The notes below the pieces were generated by a model. The model was not told where the DNA came from and did not search any database. It saw only the letters and a program-made list of their open reading frames with translations. DNA of 64,000 bases from Acorus gramineus (lineage: Eukaryota; Streptophyta; Magnoliopsida; Acorales; Acoraceae), in NCBI GenBank assembly GCA_030737835.1, contig JAUJYN010000087.1:1-64000 (forward strand), read 5' to 3'. Positions within the stretch are counted from its first letter, which is position 1. Every line of letters starts with the position of its first letter. Shown here piece after piece: positions 59,444-64,000 of this stretch. The position numbers and the translations under genes were made by a program.

Positions 59444-60554
59444 GTTTTTATGTTGTATATGTTTGTAAAATCTGAGGAGGGCCAGTATAATATGTCAGTT
59501 ACAATAAGCAGAGCAATCAGAGTTTGTATCTGGAAACTCCTGAGAGAGTATGTATGTTGCTGTTCTCTTCTACTGACTTAAATATAAGGCGGTTATGACT
59601 TGTTACCCTTTGCAGTCATTATTCTGATTGGTGTAAGTTGTCTTGATAAAGGTGGAATTTTGTATAGACGGATCATTCAATTCAATCTGACTACCATCCA
59701 ACTATTCCATGAAACAAACAGTTGATCCATATCATAATGACTATTGTGATTTGAAAAATGTGACGTTTTTCCCCGTTGCAGTCTGTATATTTTTTTTATA
59801 AAAAGTTGAATGCATATACTTTTATATTTTTTATAATAGAATATTTATTGAGATGATAAAATATATGTTATAGTAGATGATTTATATATCACATTAGTAA
59901 CATGACACCTACATATATAAGGTTATAAAATGCAGCGCTCGTGTGGAAAACCATGAAGGACTGGTTTTGTGGATGAGTGTTGTTATAATTATTTTTTTTT
60001 TAGCTTCAATTTCAGTCTTATACGTAGATACCAAATTATCAGAGCATATATTCACCTTAATGAGATACAAGTGTCGATATTTTTTTCTCATTTTTTTTAT
60101 GAATGCTCCATAAAAATATATTAATGAGATACAAGTATCGATATATTTACATTGATATATATTATTTATAAAAATTTAAAAACTAGACTGAAATTGAAAA
60201 AAAAAATAAATATATATATATACACACACACGTAATAGTGTTCCTACAGTTTTTTTTTTTTTTTGAATTCGTGATTGTCCAAGTCCTTGTACCAATAAAA
60301 TAAATAAAATAAAAAACAAATGGTGAATAAAATAAAAATCAAATGGTGATTGATCTCACCGTCCAACCAATATCTTATGATGGATTTTGTACGTCTCAGA
60401 TCGATCATCCACGACTCGTTTTAATTTCTCAAACCGAACCGAGTCTCACAACTACATCGCTCATTCCTCTCGTCCGAATTGAGAGGCTTTTGTAGGGTTT
60501 TGCGGTGGCAGCCAAAAAACAAAAACAAATACGGTCGACCCTCTCTCGGCAACA
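59444..60554. other. Intergenic: 3' flank of the AE7-like gene and promoter of the NFD6-like gene
   Basis: The first part is the presumed 3' UTR of the iron-sulfur gene. The middle is AT-rich. The last 150 bp, more GC-rich, are the presumed promoter and leader of the next gene. No other gene. Confidence 0.5.
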
Positions 60555-60874
60555 ATGGCGTCGCTTTGCAGGTCAGCTTCCATGGCCCGTGTGAGGTTCG
60601 CAGCCATCCGATCCAAATCCCTCCTCCCGAAACCCTCCCCTTCCGGACGGAACCGTCTCTTCTCCCTCTCCAGGTGAACGACTGAACCACACACTCTCTC
60701 TCTCTATCTCACTATCTCTCATGATTAGTGGTTTATCGGTTGTTTGATTTCAGATCGGTTTCGGCGATGGGGGACACGGAGTCTCTGATGCCCCTTCACA
60801 GCGCCATCGCCTCGGCTCGTCTCCGGTCAAATCTTGCCATCGGATCCTCCTGCTGGAGCTGGCTCTCCCAAGGT

Positions 60875-60905
<31 letters not shown>

Positions 60906-60919
60906 CATTCAATTGGTGA
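60555..60919 (+). CDS. NFD6-like small mitochondrial protein
   Basis: Exon 1 (60555-60673) begins MASLCRSASMARVRFAAIRS, an Arg/Ser-rich presequence typical of mitochondrial import, and ends at AG|GTGAAC. Exon 2 begins at 60754 after TTTCAG and encodes ESLMPLHSAIASARLRSNLA then SSCWSWLSQG. This is the signature of the NUCLEAR FUSION DEFECTIVE 6 family, whose founding Arabidopsis member is needed for polar nuclear fusion. Read through, the frame runs into a CT microsatellite and stops at 60917-60919 ([14 protein letters not shown] tail), about 94 residues. Alternatively a splice at CAAG|GTTCTC (60872) leads to a further exon; none is identified before the LINE that starts near 61189. Start and family are secure, the C-terminus is not. 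Confidence 0.8.
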
Positions 60920-61188
60920 GTGCACTTGTTAAAATGTGAACCTTTTAGGTTAATCTAGGGCTTTCATGGATGTAATTTGTTTATGTTCATGGAAGTTATA
61001 TTATATTTGTGTGTGCGCGAATGTTTACTTGTGATTTGAGCGTAAGAAGACTTTCTTTTTGGTTCTTTACAGTTAGTGAACTTGATGTATAAGTAGATAA
61101 ATTATTTGAGAATGCTCTATTTTATGTAAATTTATCTTTCATGTACACTACCTTTAATGCTTGTAGAACATGAGTTATAAAGATAATG

Positions 61189-64000
61189 CTTTTTTTTTTA
61201 TGCGAAACAGTAGGCAATCGGGGCAATCGGCTTTGTATTAAATAGAAAGAATGATGCCCAATTACATAATCAGAGAAAAGGATAAAATAAAGTAGAAAAA
61301 CTGGAATTAAACCAGTAGACAAGATCTCTTCGAGATGAATTCCTGACCCAAAAAACTAGATCTGCACCACGAAACAGGAGCCTGAATGTAATGGCTGACG
61401 CACCCACGCCGTGCTTTCCCCACTCCTGAAATGCTACAAATCATGTCCTCCCAAACATTCTCCGCATACGGATAGCCACCCCAAAAAACCACTTGATTTC
61501 TAGTGCACCAGATGGCCCAAAGCACAACAGGAATAAATAGTTGTGTCACCTTCACTCTCAAACTTGATCCTTGTTCCGTCTTATCTTCTTCCCAGCCCTC
61601 CATAAGACCTCCATTCAATAAAAATTTAAAATTGTGATCAAAACCCGTTGCCAAGTGAATCCAGCTCCATATCCGGCACGCTAAAGGACAGGAAATGAAG
61701 AGATGTACCCCTGACTCCTCCATATCACATAGGTCCAATCGATCTCAGGGAACCAATGAGCAATGTAGGACTTTGTAAGGACTTTCTTCAAATACACCAG
61801 CCACATAAATCTCTTAACTTTGAGCGGAGTATGACAACCCCAAATTTCCAAATGTTTCTGGGCAGTCTCAGGGATGGTCGACACCGACCTCTGAGGCCAA
61901 GGGTAACAGTTCTGGACTGTGAAACCGGCCAATGGAAGGGGCCTCCAGCACACCTCATCTTTGCACAGCCTATCCACCTTCACCCCGTGCAACAATTCTA
62001 ACAGAGATAAGAACCCATCCACCTTGTCGCCGTTTAAGTTATGCCTAACCTGAACCTCCCAAAACCGGGTGTCACCTCTACACGTTCAAAATTGGTCTAC
62101 CGACCCTGTTTGAGACGAAGCAAGGCTGAATATCCGCGGAAAACACTCCTTAAGGGTTGTATTACCGATCCAAACATCGGTCCAGAAGTTTATCGGAGTT
62201 CCATCCCCCAACTTCCACCCAATAGCCTCGGCCAAGGACTCCGCGCCCACCACCAAATCCTTCCAAAGCTTGGACATACTCCTGGACACCCGAGGGAATC
62301 TGCATTCCAACGTGCTACTGTCAACCATCTCCATAGCTTTAACGAAACGAGGAGAGCCAAATTCATGGTCTCCAAATCTAAAATCCCCCCCCCCCCCCCA
62401 ACAAACCTTGCTACGACAAACAACCTCCCATTTGACAAGATGGACTTTGTTCAAAGCCTCTTTTGCTCCATTCCAAAGAAATTGTCGTCTATGCCATCCA
62501 AATGCTTGAGGATCCCTTAGCCCCCATTTGGAACGGGAATAAGATTTATTCTTGGGTATACATTTATTCCGGTATAAGTGAGTATAAATAAGGATAAATT
62601 GATTTTGTGTTTGGTTGTGTTTTGAATTATTCTCGTTGGTGAACGTAAGAATAAATGTTTTGTTGTTTGGAAAAAATGTGAATAAAGTATGGATAAAGAT
62701 TTATAAAAGGTGAAAAAATAATGATAGTTGATTTGATAGGTGATTTATAAGAGGTGATGACAGTTAATTTGACAATAGGCATATTCTTTGGGTGGAATAA
62801 CCTAGGATAACTTTAATTTTAGGGGTTGGATGGAATCCATATACCAGTTTATTCTGCATAAGATATTCCAGGATATACCAGGCAAACAAACGGGTTAAAA
62901 CCCCTATTCCAGTCAATACTAGGTTATCCGGAGGCTTATTCCCGTTCCAAACAGGGGCTTAAGGAATTTGCAACAGTGAGATAATGGATTGGGATATTAG
63001 AGAGGACCGTCTGAATCAAGGTGATGCAACACCCGAAACTGAGGACCTAATTGACCAATCCTCCAGGCACCACTCGAAACGGCCAATCAGGGAAGCTTAC
63101 TCAGCCATAGTCACCCTATCTAACTGTAACGGGAGACCCAAAAGCCGCGTAGGGAACTGCTGCACCATGCAATGGAAAATATTGGCAAATCGATCAAGAT
63201 CCCTACTGTCAACTTTAATATTCAGTGTAACACTCTTGTGAAACTTGATGCAAAGGCTGGGTAATAGCTCAAAAATTCAGCAAACAAACTCAACCCCCTA
63301 ATGGAGAGTTCAGACGCCTCACAAAAAATAACAATGACATCAGAGCACGACAAAACAGAGACCCACCCGTCTGCAACCGCCATCTTCAACATTCTACTGA
63401 GAGCGTTTGCCACAGTAATAAAAAGAAGGGGAGAGGGGCCTTTATTGATGTGAAAGAATCCACGCGGTTCTCCATTAACCAAAACTGACGTCTTCGCAAT
63501 CAAAATGCAAGCTTTAATCATCCATATCCAGTTTGGTTCAAAACCATGACAGCTAAGGAGATGGAAGAGGAAGTCCTAATAGACGTTGTCAAGAGCCTTG
63601 GAAAAATCAAGCTTGATAACCAAGCCCTCCCTGCTGTCCTGGTGAACCGCAGATATACACTCCTGCGCTAACATGAATCCGTCTTGGAGGGCCCTCCCAG
63701 GAATGAAAGCGGACGGCGTCTCGTCCACGAGGAAACCGATGACCAACTTCCTGTTCACAAGGACTTTGGATAACATTTCGTAACAACCATTAACTAAGGA
63801 ATTGGCCTGTAGTCCCCAATTTGAATACCCCCCTCCTTCTTTGGGATCAATGCAAAATAGGTCAAATTTAATTGGCCAATTCCCGTCGAAGAATGGAAAA
63901 ATTCACCAAACATCTCCATCACATCCGCCTTAAGAAGCCCCCAAATTCCTGGTAAAAACGAAGATCGAACCCTTCGGGCCAGGCACTTTATCCGCTTCAG
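61189..64000 (-). mobile_element. Degenerate L1-type LINE, running off the window
   Basis: Fragments on the minus strand, in LINE order, are as follows. Reverse transcriptase: AFIPGRALQDGFMLAQECIS and LVIKLDFSKALDNVY at 63.6-63.8 kb. Then KTSVLVNGEPRGFF, PLLFITVANALSRML and a decayed FADD box at 63.2-63.5 kb. Then the connection region IGWKLGDGTPINFWTDVWIG with CFPRIFSLA at 62.1-62.45 kb. Last, a zf-RVT domain with WGCHTPLKVKRFMWL, CDMEESGVHLFISCPLACRI and ENVWEDM at 61.3-62.0 kb. Several frameshifts and the insertion at 62520-62958 make it inactive. It ends GCCTACTGTTTCGC plus an A-tail, like the fragment at 11.9 kb. The 5' end is outside the window. Confidence 0.88.
62520..62958. mobile_element. 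Tourist/PIF-Harbinger-like MITE inside the LINE
   Basis: The left end GCCCCCATTTGGAACGGGAA and the complemented right end GCCCCTGTTTGGAACGGGAA are inverted repeats of about 24 bp, flanked by a TTA duplication (62517-62519 and 62959-62961). The 439 bp interior is non-coding and matches 32268-32712. It interrupts the LINE coding region, so it is younger than the LINE insertion. Confidence 0.85.

Noticed and set aside
62041-62520. 159-codon plus-strand frame as a gene.
   Set aside because: It is antisense to the LINE coding region, whose minus-strand protein motifs are clear.
1-64000. Bacterial or phage-type systems such as CRISPR arrays or operons.
   Set aside because: No regular spacer-repeat arrays, ribosome-binding-site-led genes or operons; the gene structure is plant nuclear throughout.

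Overview
The window is a stretch of plant nuclear DNA. It is strongly AT-rich between genes, has few and intron-split genes, plant-specific gene families, and many LINE, LTR, Helitron and MITE-type insertions. The very GC-rich first exon of the receptor-like kinase suggests a monocot; that is an inference, and no species is named.

Layout. Bases 1-10.4 kb hold a tandem array of nine related copies of a twin-hairpin element that I do not recognise. Strong (A) and weaker (B) versions alternate, and there are two copies of a TATA-like leader plus first exon at 0.3 and 8.07 kb. This is the best candidate for an undescribed system: it looks like a spliced, structured non-coding RNA that has expanded locally. 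Bases 10.4-15.9 kb are repeats: a 5'-truncated LINE, a foldback region built from a short AT-rich motif, a TRIM-like miniature LTR element and two copies of a tRNA-derived SINE. Bases 15.95-21.21 kb (minus strand) are a seven-exon receptor-like kinase gene with a Helitron and a MITE in its introns. Bases 21-40 kb are mostly AT-rich non-genic DNA with MITEs, LTR fragments, a long-TIR element and a 695 bp tandem duplication. Bases 40.3-42.3 kb hold a possible spliced transcript of unknown product with a duplicated leader. Bases 43-53.8 kb are transposon-derived, including a tandemly repeated block in which one copy preserves the empty site of a MITE, and a broken C2H2 zinc-finger gene.

Bases 53.92-59.44 kb (plus) are a complete five-exon MIP18/AE7-type gene for cytosolic iron-sulfur assembly, with a predicted U12-type AT-AC first intron and a GC-AG third intron. 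Bases 60.56-60.92 kb (plus) are a gene of the small mitochondrial NFD6-like family, followed directly by a degenerate L1-type LINE (minus) that runs off the window and carries a TTA-flanked MITE.

The three supported protein genes (receptor-like kinase, Fe-S assembly factor, mitochondrial NFD6-like protein) do not form a pathway together; this is ordinary plant gene order with dense transposon infill. Exon boundaries were derived by hand from splice signals and frame continuity, without transcript evidence.
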